The notes below the pieces were generated by a model that saw only the letters and a list, made by a program, of their open reading frames with translations, was not told the DNA's origin and made no database searches. A program made the position numbers and the translations under genes. A DNA stretch of 64,000 nt from Voacanga thouarsii (lineage: Eukaryota; Streptophyta; Magnoliopsida; Gentianales; Apocynaceae), in the NCBI GenBank assembly GCA_026120185.1, contig JANUWF010001475.1, forward strand, positions 434,001 through 498,000, written 5' to 3'. Every line of letters begins with the position of its first letter. Positions within the stretch are counted from its first letter, which is position 1. This document shows, one piece after another, positions 47,820-60,403 of the stretch.

Positions 47820-49455
47820 TTTCCCCCTTCTTTTGCATGTATGAGGATTAACTTTGAAGAAGTTTTTAACGTTTTTTTCTTTTCCTTTTTCAAAATTTCA
47901 TGTATAATACTACATGTAACTCTTTTTTCTTTTTTTTTTGGGGGAGGGGGGTGGGGTGGCGATAGTTTACCGCCTTTTCAGGCAGGCTGAAAAATGATTA
48001 ATTTTAATATTATAAAAAGTGAAAACTATCTACTGGTGCGACGGGAACGGTGAATCCGGAATAGGGGGAGAGAGGTGACGGGGAAGTGAGTCAAGGATAT
48101 AGAATCTGAGTTGAGAGAGAGAGAAGGGGGAAGAAAGAAAAAAAAAAAAAAAAGGAAGGTATAGAAGAAGAACTGATCACGTCACCCCACGTTGAGAAAA
48201 ACACGTGCATTGAAGTTATGAGGGGGCGGCTGGGCGTGAAGGACGCCGGTTAGCGGTAACTCGGAAAAGTGAAAAATGTCAGAGGACGGAAGGGTGGTGG
48301 CCGGTGGGAGGTGGGCTCTGGGGTGGAGACTCACCAGCCACCAGCCACCGTAGCCTAAAATCAAGGCGGTCCCAACTGTCGTCAAGTCTCAGGACAAAAG
48401 CACCTCACCGTCGGTAACCGATTGCCCTTTGCTCTTTCTCACTGCCTTTTCTTTTTCTATATTTTTTCCTTTGTTTTTCATGCCATCCTTTTTCATAATT
48501 AGTTATATTAAATTTAGTAGGATGCAACTATCTTTCCCCTATTTGCTTTATTATTAAGGAACTACCGAGTTTTATAGTCTGAGGAAGGAATCAAATCAAG
48601 CAAAGACTCAACAATCATAAAAAATAGAGGATGAAAGCGTAATTATCTCAACTGCACAAATATTCTGTATTAAAAATATTTAATTACAAATAAGTTACTA
48701 TTATACTCTTATTAATTAGCAAAAAGTTAAAGAAAGGGATAATTAAAATAATAACCTGAAGTTTGAACACATAGTTATCGAAAAGAAAAAGAGTAAATGA
48801 AAATAGTATAAATTTATAGGTCAAAAATAAATTATACATTTTGTTAAAATTTTCAATTTTCTAAAAGAATAAATAATTTCTGAATTTTTTGGAGAAGGAG
48901 ACAAATGCATCCCACTCCCTATTCCATCACTAGTTAAATATATAATTAATGAGTTAATAGAGATTGCACCTCTTAAATGACTTTGCTTAATTATGAAAAT
49001 ATTTTAATTTTAATTGCAGAGAAATATGTAATGAACAGTCAACAATTTTCAGAGAAGGGGAGGGAGGAGGGAGGAGGGTGGGGGGTCTTCAGGAAGATTC
49101 TTTACTTCCTCCGTTTTAAAAAGAATGTTAATATAATAAATGGCGCACAAATTAAGAAATTGTTAAAATTTATATAATTATAATAGAAAATAATTATTAT
49201 ATTTCTGAATAAAAGTAAATATTTATTAATTAGATTGAGAATATATACATATTTAATAAGTAATTGAAGGAGGGATAAATCAAGAATATACGTAATAAAT
49301 ACATTCTTGATTTGTAAAATTGACAAGTATTTTGATATAACAAAAATAGAAATTTTTGACATCCTTTTTAAGACAAAATAAGTATATACAATGGTTTCAT
49401 GAACCTCCACGTCTAATCCATAACATCCTACTGGTTTCACCAACATACTTATCTT
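47820..49455. other. Intergenic; GC-richer patch at 48020-48420
   Basis: The patch at 48020-48420 stands out from the AT-rich surroundings and gives a minus-strand 67-aa frame of proline/leucine-rich composition that I do not recognise. A further worn MITE may lie near 49105-49380 (starts TTCCTCCGTTTTAAAAAGAATG, ends CATCCTTTTTAAGAC). Confidence 0.4.
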
Positions 49456-49458
49456 TTA

Positions 49459-49737
49459 CTACACCAATTTCACAATATAGATCGTTTTAAATTTATACAC
49501 ATGAATTAATGATTCATAAATTCTAAACTATTTTAAAACTAAAATTTTAAAAATATCCCTAATTAAGTCTTTGTATTCTTTAATAATTGGGAGAGTTGTG
49601 TCATAATTAATAGAAAGAGAGATTGTAAGAGGGGTAAAGATGTAAAAAAGTAATAAATTTATATAAAACTTTGTAAAACGACCTATATTGTGAAAAAAAT
49701 TAAATTTAAAATGACTTATATTGTGAAATGGAGATAG
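49459..49737. mobile_element. Mariner-type MITE
   Basis: CTACACCAATTTCACAATATAGATCG to CTTATATTGTGAAATGGAGATAG. It shares the single TA at 49738-49739 with the next element. Confidence 0.8.
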
Positions 49738-49739
49738 TA

Positions 49740-50519
49740 CTCCCTCCGTCCCAAATTATGTATCCACTTTAATCGATTATGCAGAAATTAAAAAAAGTAA
49801 ATTTTTTAGTTAATTAAACATTATCTTTCATTTTTACCCTTACAATTCAATGATAAATATCTCTTTTTATATTAAAAAATATACAAACTCTAAAACTTCG
49901 ATATAATTTCAAATTACTTCTCTTTTAAGTATTTAATTATTGCTGAAAAACAGGTCAAAATACTGATAAGTATTCCCTCCGTTTCAAAATATTTATTCAT
50001 GAAACTTTTTGCACACATATTAAGGGTGTTGAAAACAATATTATAATTTTGGTAAAATTTCTATTCTACTCATATTAAATACAGGATTGTTATTGGTTAG
50101 TGAAAATTTTCAAGAAGTAAGAAGAAATAAGAGTTTTGAAAAGTTGTGTTGTTGATTTAGAATAAATGAGGATAAAATGGAAAAAAAAACTAATAATTAG
50201 TTCTAGAAATATGTACATGAATAAGTATTTTGAAACAAAACAAAAAAATTTCATAAACAAAATATTTTGAAATAGAGAGAATATTTAATCCTCTCTCCAA
50301 GTTACTATTAATATTTCTTATGAATTAATAAGATGAGTATGAATATCAAAACTCGTAAAATGAGTTTTTAACTACTAGTATATTTTAATATGTTTGAAAA
50401 ATAGAATAGTATTAAATATGGATAAATTTGAAATATTAAATTTTGATTTCTTAAAAGGATATATAATTTAAGACAAAGATTAAATTAGAAAGTGAATTGA
50501 TAATTTGGAACGGATGGAG
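49740..50519. mobile_element. Mariner-type MITE split by another
   Basis: CTCCCTCCGTCCCAAATTATG to TAATTTGGAACGGATGGAG, TA-flanked. Interrupted at 49973-50281. Confidence 0.82.
49973..50281. mobile_element. Nested MITE, same family as the 40.4-kb mariner
   Basis: TTCCCTCCGTTTCAAAATATTTATTCATGAAAC to ATATTTTGAAATAGAGAGAA. Its left 120 bp or so parallels the mariner left end at 40394 onward (TTCATGAAGCTTTGAATAGGGTTGAAA versus the version here). Confidence 0.8.
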
Positions 50520-50531
50520 TACTACTTATTA

Positions 50532-51003
50532 CTCCCTCTGTCCACAAATAACTGGCCCAATTTTCTTTTTGATTTGTCCAAAAATAACTATCTACTTTTT
50601 AAATATAAATTGTATTTAATTATTTTTTTAAATTTTATCATTCACATAATTTTTTATCAATTAATTAGTATTATAATTACCTATTTTGAAGTTATTTTAA
50701 TCAATAATAAAATCACGTTATCTTATAAAAATAGTCAAAAGTGTAATTTAATGAAGTGATATGAGTAAAAAGAAGACTAAAATAAAGAGTGGGAAGAGAG
50801 AAACAAAAGACATAAGTGAGAAGAGAGAGACATGCAATTATTAGAGTGATGTAATTAAAAAATAGTGAGATTCAAATTAATGAGATGAAAAAAATAATAA
50901 AAATATTCTAAAAAGTATAATAGATATTTTAATAATAAAATTTTATAATTTCTTAATATACGTAAGTTTTTACAATTAGATCAAAATTTGTGGACGGAAT
51001 GAA
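50532..51003. mobile_element. Mariner-type MITE, larger
   Basis: CTCCCTCTGTCCACAAATAACTG to AAATTTGTGGACGGAATGAA, TA-flanked. 472 bp. Confidence 0.78.
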
Positions 51004-52549
51004 TAGTTTTGTTAGTGAAGCGATGCCTTCCATAACATTCCACAGCATCCCACTTTTGTTTTTTAACTTTCTAACGTTAAAATTCGAGCTGTGGTTTTTG
51101 TTGTCAGTCTCTTCGCATACTCAAATGAGCACCATAATCAAGCTTCAGAGTGTGGAACCACTGCTGGCCCTTCTTTTCATAATAGATCTCTACATTTCAG
51201 TTTTTAGGATTACGAAATCATGGGATTAAAGTCAGATTTTCCTCTCATCCTTCCATCATTTTTTTTTATAAAGATTTAAAAAAATAATAATTTTACTAAA
51301 ATAAATATAAAATATTTAAAAATTCTGAGAGGGTGGGGCGAGGTCTCTATCTCGGTCCCTGTGATTCTCCTGCCCTTTCTTGAAAATGAAAGAAAAATAA
51401 AGGGAAGCAGTATTGTTAGATTATTATTTTACCTATTACCTTCTGGAATGTTACATATTTATAAAACAAAATTGTTATTACTTCAGTTTTGAAATAATTG
51501 TGGTATAAACAAAATGTTAGGGGTTAAGATCAGCCCTTGACAAGTAACAATTACAAAATAATATAGCAAAACACAACTGGTTGGACAAGAAGAAAGACAA
51601 ATTTCAAGTCATGAATTTATTCTAAGTATTGATATGCCTTAATGATTCTTCAGTCGAAAGAGAAGTTCCAATTCAATTATCAGGGGTGAATTACATATAT
51701 AGAGAAGGATTAATCACCTCCCAAATCCCACCCACCCTGCCACCCATGAAAAGAAAAGAAAAAAATGATGTCGGCAGAAAGGGAGCTTCACCAAAAAGAA
51801 ACAAATCTCCAGAGGGAAAAAAAGGAAACAGATGAGTTAGATGCTTAAAGAGTATAGGAGGTGTTTGTTTCCCGGTCTGTACATGAATCAGATGCAAACA
51901 CATGATGAACCGCAAAGGGTACGACACAGCGAGCAAGTGTAGCTGGTTTTTCACTTGAATCAAGAACTTCTGGGACTTGATGACATTTAAGTAAATGATG
52001 ATTAAGGGCCAGAATGACGAGCCATATTAAAGAATTATAGATAAAATCTTGGACTTGATGCTCATTGACCTCTTTCACAAGCCATGTTTGGGCTAAAATA
52101 CGGGCGAATACAACAAGAACAAAATTTGAAGTCGGATTATTTTGGAGGCCAAAATAAGATTAGACATATATAAAAATGCTAGTTTTGCATTTTACTCGAA
52201 GAAGACCCAATGGCATTTGTCGAATCGATGTAACATTTCTTTGCTTGATCATTCACTTGGCTCAATGGGGGACAGAGTCCGAGAGAGCTACTACTAGTTA
52301 ACAGCTTTCATTGACGTCTTTGCAAATCCAATAGCAGACTATTGGTCAGTCTTTTCTTTCCTCTTCGCAAACCTTTGCCTGCATGCCGGAGGCAGGGGCC
52401 GGGAGGGGTGCATGGAAGAGGAATGTACATCATATCATTAGCCTCAAAGGGACTGAGTGGGGGCACGGAGATTTTCTTTGTGACCCTCCAACTCTAGTCT
52501 AATCATCGAAGAATCTTGAGAAACTTCTATTAATATTATAATTGATTAA
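51004..52549. other. Unassigned, several minus-strand open frames
   Basis: Less AT-rich than its surroundings. Minus-strand frames at 51845-52078 and about 52310-52465 (the latter containing PPLSPFEANDMMYIPLPC) have protein-like composition. I could not join them in phase to one another or to the frame at 52822. No family is recognised. Confidence 0.35.
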
Positions 52550-52822
52550 TTAAATAAAATTTTTAGTGTAAAGTAAGTATTTTAATATTCTATAAAACAA
52601 CAAAAATAGAAATGAGTATAAGCAGGTACCAAAATTCAAACTTGAGATGGTTCTAATGATGAGCTTGCCTCTCAATCTCTGATTGGCATGGATGGAAGCA
52701 TGTGAAGGACCATATATAGAAGCATACTTGAGCTCATTGACATGTGAGTTCCATTTCACTTTGTTAGCTTCAGTCTTGGTAGAATGATAGAGAATACATG
52801 AAGCCATGTTAAGTGTGGCCAA
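52550..52822 (-). CDS. Possible first exon of an unknown small gene
   Basis: Minus-strand frame beginning MATLNMASCILYHSTKTEAN and continuing rich in Ser, His, Lys and Arg with few acids, like an organelle transit peptide. A plausible donor, AATTTTG|GTACCT, occurs about 60 residues in (near 52629). I found no in-phase second exon. Function unknown; it may be chance. Confidence 0.25.
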   Translation of the reverse strand: MATLNMASCILYHSTKTEANKVKWNSHVNELKYASIYGPSHASIHANQRLRGKLIIRTISSLNFGTCLYSFLFLLFYRILKYLLYTKNFI

Positions 52823-53079
52823 TTCAAGTACACCACTCCGCTCTACTCACTCTTCATACTTGTACGTCGAGAGTGAATCTTCAGTTCCAAGAAATGATTT
52901 CCCACATCCAAACAAATTTTCTCGAAATTGTGTTCGAAAAAGGTTGTAAGGAGAAAAAAAAAAGTACAAAAACATGTAAGCTTGACCTTAAAAAATGTGA
53001 AAGAATCACAACGACATTTCCATAAACTAATAAGTGCGAACCAACTTTGACGGGGAGAGGCCAACCACAAAAAGGAACA

Positions 53080-55940
53080 AAATCACAACACAGGAAAGGT
53101 AGTTGATTGATGAATAGAGGTGACCTGCTGGAAAAATATCGTGGTTTTAACGTACATTAAGAAGGCGGCTTTATTTGTTTCAGGAGAATGTTCGTGTTTG
53201 TTCAATAATAATGCTTTCAGCATCTAAACATGGAAGCTTAAAAACAACTCTCCGGCACTTTTTTATACATAAAGAAGATAAAAATGTAAATTGAACTCAA
53301 AATTTATTGTATATATAGTTAAAAATTACTTTTAATTAATTAAATTATTATCTCATCGCAAATAATTTTGCCATACTGATTTAATATTTAGTTAATGCGA
53401 AAGCAAGATGAATGATAATGGATTGAATGCCTAAAATTGACACGTGTTCTTCAAGAATGGACAATTTATTATCAATTCTGATTTATTAATTTTAATATCC
53501 TTATATTATTTTTTCTTAAATACTATTTTTTGAATTTCAATGTCTTATTTTAAATTAAATTTAAATAGAAACATAAGCATTCAAAATTTTGGACTGATGG
53601 AGCATATCTTTTTTATAGTACTAATTTTATGCATTTCACATTTCTATAAAATTTTCAAATACCTTTCATTAGTTGTTGTAGTACTTAAAAATTAAAATGG
53701 TACAAAAGATGTGTATAAACTATAAATGTCTTTGTTTATTCATTTTTCCATCCAAAAAATTTTAGGCATGTTATCCTATATATTCTTCATCTTCTATTTC
53801 CAATGTTTATAGTAATTTACTCCCATACTTGCTGTTCAGCAAAAAAGAGGGGGGGGGAATATATTCTGTCAATACAATTTATTTTTTCCATTAAAGCTAT
53901 ATAATGATGAATATGAGAATTGGCATGTTTGAATTAAGAAGTTGGGCAGTAATTAAAAACATTCCACAAATAAAAGTGTCTATAATAAATTTGTACAAAA
54001 CAAAAAAGCAATATAATAATGTTTGGAAAGAATTAAGTGCACAATAAGGTTCTTAGTGAGAAGAAATTTGTTAGAGATGAGAAAGATTGAATGTCATTAA
54101 AAAATTATTAAAAATATAGAGTTAGTTGGGTTGAACCTAAAATAGAGTTAAAGAAAGATAATAATATAATATGTTGTGAGTATATTACAGATCATAAAAA
54201 ATAGAGAAATAATTAATTACATGTTTCAAAGGATAATCAATTGTGTCGCAACTAATCATTAAATAATGGAACTATTTTGATTCAATTATGGTATCCTCTT
54301 TGACTATGTGCACATATTAGCACTTGGAAAGTAAATTTATTACAATTAGAGAGCCAAACTTTTCTTTGTAATACTCTCTTATTTTTCTTTTATCTGTTTA
54401 TTTTAATCAAGATTTTTGTATTAATTTATTTGTTCTATTAGTAAATTAAGACTATAGTAATTATTATTTTTCACAAATATTTCCCTTTAATACAATGAGT
54501 ATTTATTAAATTAAATATACTTACAACACATAAAGTTTTAAAATTTTATTACTATTTAATAAAGAGAGATTTTTTAAAAAGTAAAATAAGAAATATTAAT
54601 TAATTAACTAAAAATCTTTATTTTTCTTAAAACTTGTGAATCGATTAAAATGAATAGATAAAATGATACGAAAATAGTAATATTAATTGAATAATCACTT
54701 TATTATTAATAATAACTTACCTTTCCTTTTTATTTTTACCATGTAAAAGTTTTGCTAGATTATTTAATAGTAGTATATCAGTTTCTTTATTAGAAGGAAC
54801 AATCAAGACTATTATGTCAGCTTTCCAAACGAAGTAGATGACGACTGTTAAAAAAAAAAAAACTTAATTATTATTGAAGTTACAATGACAAAATTACCCA
54901 ATTCCTAAATTTATTAATTAAAAAAAAAAAGAGGAATAGTTGAAGTTGAACAGTACCAGTGATAACCATGATCGCGAGGTGAATCCCCACGAATTGGTGG
55001 GAGGATTGTCACACTCTATCAGACCAACTCACTCCTTGTCTGGACAGTTATCATGTGCGGTAAAGAATTATGGCTGGCAACAGTTTCACCATAACAGGGA
55101 CGACCAATTGCCGAAATTTGTCAAACCAGGATGACACCATCCACACAAAACCCCACTCGCGTGCACATCACTGCTGTCAGTGAAATGTCGTGCGTTCATG
55201 ACACTTTAAATAGGTCGCGTGACTGGTAGCTTTCTCGACTGTAGGAATTTGAATACAAGGTAAAACCCAGAGAGCCGTACATTACCGAATTATAAATGGC
55301 GGCACGTTCTAGGTTGCCCGCCACGTTATTTCTAGCTGTTAAAAGTGAATTATAGTAATTCTAGGACCCAAAAAAAAAACGAAAACAAAATTTACCGCAA
55401 AACAAGTCTCCCTGACGGAAATACCTAAAATATCCTTGTCTAATTCAATAATTGGGAGTTGAATTTCGGTAATTTAGCAAATAGGAAGGGATCAATATTA
55501 ACTGGTTGCAGTAATTACCAAAGGCTTTTTATAATTGGTCAAAGAAGTGAGTTGTAAATGGCTTTTCAATTTGACCGACATATTTTAACTGGGCCGAGCA
55601 TCTTGGGCCTCACGTGAGCGGTCACACGTACTTCGAGACGGAAATCATGTGCTGATTCAGCACCATTTGATGTTCACTCATTGGACCAACGTCCATCAAC
55701 GGGTCCACTTTCCTTTACGTGTCGAAACCACACACTGGCGAAGATGCGGCGAGCCGTGTCTATGGCTATGTGGTCGCCGGAATCGCAGGGCCACATCCGC
55801 CGACGGCCGGTGACTAATTACTATTTTCTTTATTGATATTTACCTTAATGAGAATACAAAATCATATATTTGGACAAAAAATAATCAAATAACAGTAGTG
55901 AATAGTCTGTATATATCGGGCTTTCCAATTTCGGCTTGGT
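53080..55940. other. Intergenic, upstream of the CRF gene
   Basis: AT-rich with no gene. 54374-54667 has weak mariner-MITE-like ends (CTCTCTTATTTTTCTTTTATCTG and AATGAATAGATAAAATGATAC). 55000-55800 is GC-richer and includes several ACGTG-type words (for example CACGTGAGC at 55611 and TACGTGTCG at 55716), possible stress-responsive promoter sites. Confidence 0.45.
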
Positions 55941-55946
55941 GGATCC

Positions 55947-55953
55947 TATAAAA
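55947..55953 (+). promoter_or_regulatory. TATA box of the CRF gene
   Basis: TATAAAA in the context GGATCCTATAAAACAGCG. About 30 bases further on lies a CA-rich likely start site, giving a leader of roughly 700 nt before the ATG at 56688. Confidence 0.65.
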
Positions 55954-56130
55954 CAGCGATTTTAGTGTTCTGGTCTCCACACCGCAACCAAAACGCAACT
56001 CTGCCTCTCCAAAAGCTTATTTAGTACTTACTTCTCTCATCCTCCGGATTCTTCTCCTTCTCCTTCCGCTAAGTCACCGCTCTGAGTTTTGGGAAAATTT
56101 TTGAAGCGCAAACAACTGAGATTCACGGTC

Positions 56131-56145
56131 ATGCATATGAGGTGA
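56131..56145 (+). promoter_or_regulatory. Upstream ORF 1 in the CRF leader
   Basis: A minimal frame, Met-His-Met-Arg-stop, in the long 5' leader. It could reduce downstream translation if the leader is unspliced. Confidence 0.45.
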
Positions 56146-56622
56146 ATCTGAGATATTCTCAGAGATATCAGTTGCCATCTCTGGTACCTACAAGGCCCTT
56201 TTTGAGTCTCACTGCTGGGAAATTTTTAATTTTCAAGGTTCTCTTTGCGACTTTGATCTTTCTTTCTCCCTTTCTTTTTAGCCTGGGTTCGACTTTCTGA
56301 AAAGCTTTGCTCTCTATATCTCCCCCCACAGTCTATACACACTGCAGGCCTATTCAGCTTCTGGTTCTCTGTGTGTGCGCGTGTGCTTGTGTCTACTGCC
56401 CTTTGAAATCCCAATCCCATCTTTTAACGTTGCCGTTCTTTTTGTCAGATTTTTTTTCATCAGCGTGTCTTCGATTCTCTCTGCGCTTGAAGCTTCTCTT
56501 TGACGGTTCTCGTCACTTTCTCCATCTTTATTCCTGGTCTCGTGTCCGTGGCCGGTGTCACTCTCAAAGCAATCTTGCTTTACCTTTATTAATCAACTTG
56601 CTAGACTTTGCTCTCCTTTTTC

Positions 56623-56655
56623 ATGGTGGCTTCATTACGAGTACAGCAACCTTAA
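56623..56655 (+). promoter_or_regulatory. Upstream ORF 2 in the CRF leader
   Basis: Ten codons (MVASLRVQQP) then a stop, ending 32 bases before the main start codon. The short distance would favour reinitiation or inhibition. Confidence 0.45.
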
Positions 56656-56687
56656 AAATTGTTTGTTAAGGGAGAGGATAACTCAAA

Positions 56688-57866
56688 ATGGATCATTCGC
56701 TCTTATGCCCAGTAAAATACACCGAGCACCGGAATCTTACCAAAAAACTCACCAAACCCTCAGCCGTTAAGCCAAAAAAGTCCTCGGAACACAACTCTGT
56801 GTTGCCCAGGACTGTTCGAATATCAGTCACTGACCCAGACGCAACAGACTCCTCCAGCGATGAAGAGGACGAGCTTTTCGGTAGACAACGAGTGAAGCGG
56901 TACATCAATGAAGTCAAAATCGAAGTTTGCAAATACAATGCTAATGGCAGTAGCGGGGTCCACACCAAGAAGAGAGCTGCAGAGGCTCTCCAGGCGAAGC
57001 AGAAGCCAATGAAAGCTAAAGAACCGCAAGCCACAACTACGGGCACTGTCCGGAAATTTCGCGGCGTACGGCAACGGCCATGGGGGAAATGGGCAGCGGA
57101 GATCAGAGACCCCGCTAGACGTGTCAGGCTTTGGTTGGGCACTTATGACACTGCTGAAGAGGCTGCTATGGTCTACGACAACGCAGCCATTAAGCTCCGT
57201 GGGCCGGACGCTTTGACCAACTTCATCACTCCTCCGGCGAAGGACAATCCCGCGATCAATGTCTCATCGGCGTGTGGTTACGAGTCTTGCGAGGAGTCCC
57301 ACAACCTTTCCTCCCCAACTTCTGTTCTACGGTTCAGAAGTAGTCAATCGAGTGAGGAGACTGAACCACAGTGCCGGTCCGAGCCGGTTCAAGATGACGC
57401 TCAAGAAGCAGTTGAAGAGAGTTGTCCGTGTCCGTCAGTTGAAGGGCCGGTGGTGGATTCCATGGATGAGCAAGCTGTTCAGGGCGGCGACCAGTGGCAA
57501 GAACCGGTGCAGCAGCAAGAAGTGGAGGAATGTCAGGGGGAGACAAGTACGGCTCCGGACTACTCAAACGAATATATGCCAATGGACATTCCATTCTTGG
57601 ACAATTTCTTCAATTCCCAGTCTCCGGAGCAAATAACCTTCGAAGACACGCCAAGTTTTTCAATTGGAACGTATGACTTTGGCATGACTTTCGATGACGA
57701 CGTACATTCGTTAGCAGCCTTCACCAGTGACTTGGCAAGTGATGTTTTCGGGGAGTTCAAGGAATCGTCGTTCCAGGATCTTGGTTCACTGGAACTCAAC
57801 GTCGATGATTATTTCCAAGACAACATGAACGATTTTCCCAGCGTAGATGCTCTTATGGCCCTATGA
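56688..57866 (+). CDS. Cytokinin response factor (AP2/ERF, CRF4-like)
   Basis: Single exon, 392 residues. The N-terminus has the PVKYTEHR motif, then the CRF domain (about 42-79: [28 protein letters not shown]), which mediates CRF dimerisation and contact with cytokinin phosphotransfer proteins. One AP2 domain (about 123-180; [32 protein letters not shown]) binds GCC-box-like DNA. A SPTSVL motif near 209 is the putative MAP-kinase site of the family. The acidic C-terminal part ([12 protein letters not shown], ending VDALMAL) is a likely activation region. It is a nuclear transcription factor downstream of cytokinin and stress signals. No introns, as usual in CRFs. No defects. Confidence 0.97.
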   Translation: MDHSLLCPVKYTEHRNLTKKLTKPSAVKPKKSSEHNSVLPRTVRISVTDPDATDSSSDEEDELFGRQRVKRYINEVKIEVCKYNANGSSGVHTKKRAAEALQAKQKPMKAKEPQATTTGTVRKFRGVRQRPWGKWAAEIRDPARRVRLWLGTYDTAEEAAMVYDNAAIKLRGPDALTNFITPPAKDNPAINVSSACGYESCEESHNLSSPTSVLRFRSSQSSEETEPQCRSEPVQDDAQEAVEESCPCPSVEGPVVDSMDEQAVQGGDQWQEPVQQQEVEECQGETSTAPDYSNEYMPMDIPFLDNFFNSQSPEQITFEDTPSFSIGTYDFGMTFDDDVHSLAAFTSDLASDVFGEFKESSFQDLGSLELNVDDYFQDNMNDFPSVDALMAL

Positions 57867-59689
57867 CAGTGTCGACAGACAGAAACAATACTAGGATGAG
57901 TGTTGCTGTCGCCGGCTTGCCAATTTTGTCGGCAAATTTTGTCCTCCGGCGACCGGAAAAGTATCGTGTACTTTTTATTTTTTTTTCTTTAAAAAATAAA
58001 GTGGAATATATTAAGGAGCTACAGTTTATTAGTTTATCAAGATAGAATCCTCCATTAAAATAAAATGGAGATTAAGTAGGGGGTTGTTGAGATTTTATAA
58101 TTTTTTTTTTTGGGTAGTAGTAATAAGTAGGCTTTTTTGTTGGAGTGTAAACGGTATCGTGAAATGAAGAATCTATTCATATTTTTCTTCTTCTTCTTAT
58201 TATTATTATATATATTTTTTACATATATTGATACAAAATCTAATTTTTAATGTTTAATGGTGTGTTAGGGCTACTTAGATCATATACTGCCATAGTGTCA
58301 TTCTCTTTCCCCACACGGGTAGGCGCAATTAGCGGTTGTACATTTGACCGAGCCGGGTCGGTGTTGGGCGGGCGGATGTAAAGTCAGGCTTCGTAGCCGT
58401 TGTTCTAAAGGAAAGAGATTTTGGCCGTACTACTTGAAAGTTAAATTTCTTAGACGTTGTGTTTTTTGCGTCTACGCAGAAAAGCAATGTCTTGGTATTT
58501 ATGGGAGAAAAAAAAAAGAGAAAAACAATAGCAATGTCTAATTATTGAAAGCTATGAAGTTAATGGATGCCAAATATTGATTCAGAGCTCACTTATTCTC
58601 AATCCATGAATTGGTTCAACATTTTATACTGACTCTTATCATCCCAATTTGATTCACAAAGTTTCGTGATTTTTTAATCAGTTATGATTTAATATTTATA
58701 AATAATTTTGTCTAATTATACAAATTTGCAATAGTTTCTCAACGTTTCATAAGATATAAGTGATTTACTCCTCCAATTATTAAATAACTGTCATTTTTTT
58801 AGATAATTTACATTCTCTAGAATTTTAAGATAAAAATTAAATTATCCTTATTAAAAATCATAGAATTGATTTGAAAATTTAAAATTAATTAATTTATAAT
58901 TTAATAGAGTAATAAAATTTAAAAAAGTGATTGTTATTTGAGAATTGAAGCAGTAGTCAAGGTGCTTCTAGTAAGAGTAACAATTCATTCCATAAATGCA
59001 CCATCAATAATTTGCCATCTCTAACCATCGTTTAACTAATTTGGGCATCCATCATAATTTCTTGCCCAACATTTCGAGTCACAGCGTTTTCGTACAAAAT
59101 GCATTGATTGCAAGAAAACCGCATTATTGATTGATTAAAAATCCACAAGTGCCCAAAAAAAAAAAGAATTCCAAATAAAAATTTCACTAAGTCTGTACTA
59201 CTAGCATTAGATTTTGTTTCCATGGAGCTGGAAACATTGATTTGTCACGTCAAAATTGGTCAAACATGTAGAAAGCCATTGTGTGACGCACGCCATTTGA
59301 ATTTGGGAAAAAAAAAAAAAAGGAAGTGAGAAAAGGCTGACAATGAAATAAAAGTGAAATCGCAATCAAGATTTGTAATTGGACTTAGAAGTAGGACGAC
59401 TAGAAGAAGAGGGGCTGGCAGTGGGGTCTTCTTCCATTAGAGGAGGATGCCGTCTTTGAATTTTAGTTGGTCAAAACAAATTTTAGGAAGAGAACTTACG
59501 TTGTATTGCGACACCTGAAAGAACATTTGGCTCGTGGAAAATTGAGACACCATACCCACCATGACATCCCAACCCTTTTAAAAGGTGGTTCCCTCGCCCC
59601 TAGGCCCTCACCGTCCCTGTCTTGGGACCAGAGAAGAGATAAATCACGATATGTATCTTAATTGGTAATTCTAAAACATTTATTTTTAT

Positions 59690-59815
59690 CATAACACCTG
59701 CAAGGAGTCAAACTCCAATGGTCGTCAACGAGATTTGAATTCCTACCCTACGAGAGCACGACTGACAGTCATACCTGCCCTTACTTGCCAGCTCAACTAT
59801 GTCCCGGGGGCATTC
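59690..59815 (-). mobile_element. tRNA-derived SINE-like scrap
   Basis: On the minus strand, ATAGTTGAGCTGGCAAG resembles a Pol III A box, and GGAATTCAAATCTC about 60 bases later resembles a B box. No clear tail or target duplication. Confidence 0.4.
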
Positions 59816-59857
59816 CAACCCTTTTAAGTAGTATAAAGAGCATGGGTAATGTTGCCC

Positions 59858-59960
59858 CACACTAGATAGCTAAGCTGATCAGATAAAGAGGGTAGGGATC
59901 AAAAGATTACGAGTTCGAATTTCATGAAATTTTTATTGATATTTTTTATTGTGTCGATCT
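59858..59960 (+). mobile_element. Second tRNA-derived SINE-like scrap
   Basis: TAGCTAAGCTGATCAG (A box-like), then GAGTTCGAATTTC (B box-like) about 40 bases later, followed by a T-rich run. It lies head to tail with an opposite-strand SINE-like piece. Confidence 0.4.
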
Positions 59961-60044
59961 TGTGATTTTTGCTGACTAAAGTAACGCAGCATATTTTACT
60001 TAGAACGCGTCAAAAGAGTAGCATAAAAAAATATGAATAATATA

Positions 60045-60403
60045 TTCTTTCCGTTTCAAATTATTTATTCTATTTTTAATTTAATTTTTATTCTAAATTA
60101 ACTGTCTCGTTAGAAAATTAAGATTTAACATTCTAAATTTATCTTTATTTAATAATACTTTATTTTCCAAACATATTAAATAATTTCTTTCTCAACAAGT
60201 TGATCTCATTTAAATAACAAGAAAGGGAAGCAATTTAGAATATATCAAAATTTTAGAATTTGAATATTTCTTAAAAAATAGAGAGAAAATAAATTGAATG
60301 TTAAGAGTAAAAATAAAAGAAATATTTAATTAATTAAAAAACCTACTTATCTTAAAACTCTCGTAATTAATTAAATAAGATAGGTAATTTGGGACGGTAG
60401 GAG
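60045..60403. mobile_element. Mariner-type MITE
   Basis: TTCTTTCCGTTTCAAATTATTTATTC to AGGTAATTTGGGACGGTAGGAG, inverted, TA-flanked. Confidence 0.75.

Larger units (their letters stand above)
57867..60040. other. CRF 3' UTR and intergenic DNA
   Basis: The T-rich 3' UTR probably runs to about 58180. Beyond it lies AT-rich sequence and short frames without family resemblance. Confidence 0.5.

Noticed and set aside
48182..48385. Minus-strand 67-aa frame in a GC-rich patch
   Set aside because: Composition effect of the GC-rich patch; no homology recognised and no supporting splice sites.
57334..57636. Antisense and alternate-frame ORFs across the CRF coding region
   Set aside because: Shadows of the 392-codon CRF reading frame.
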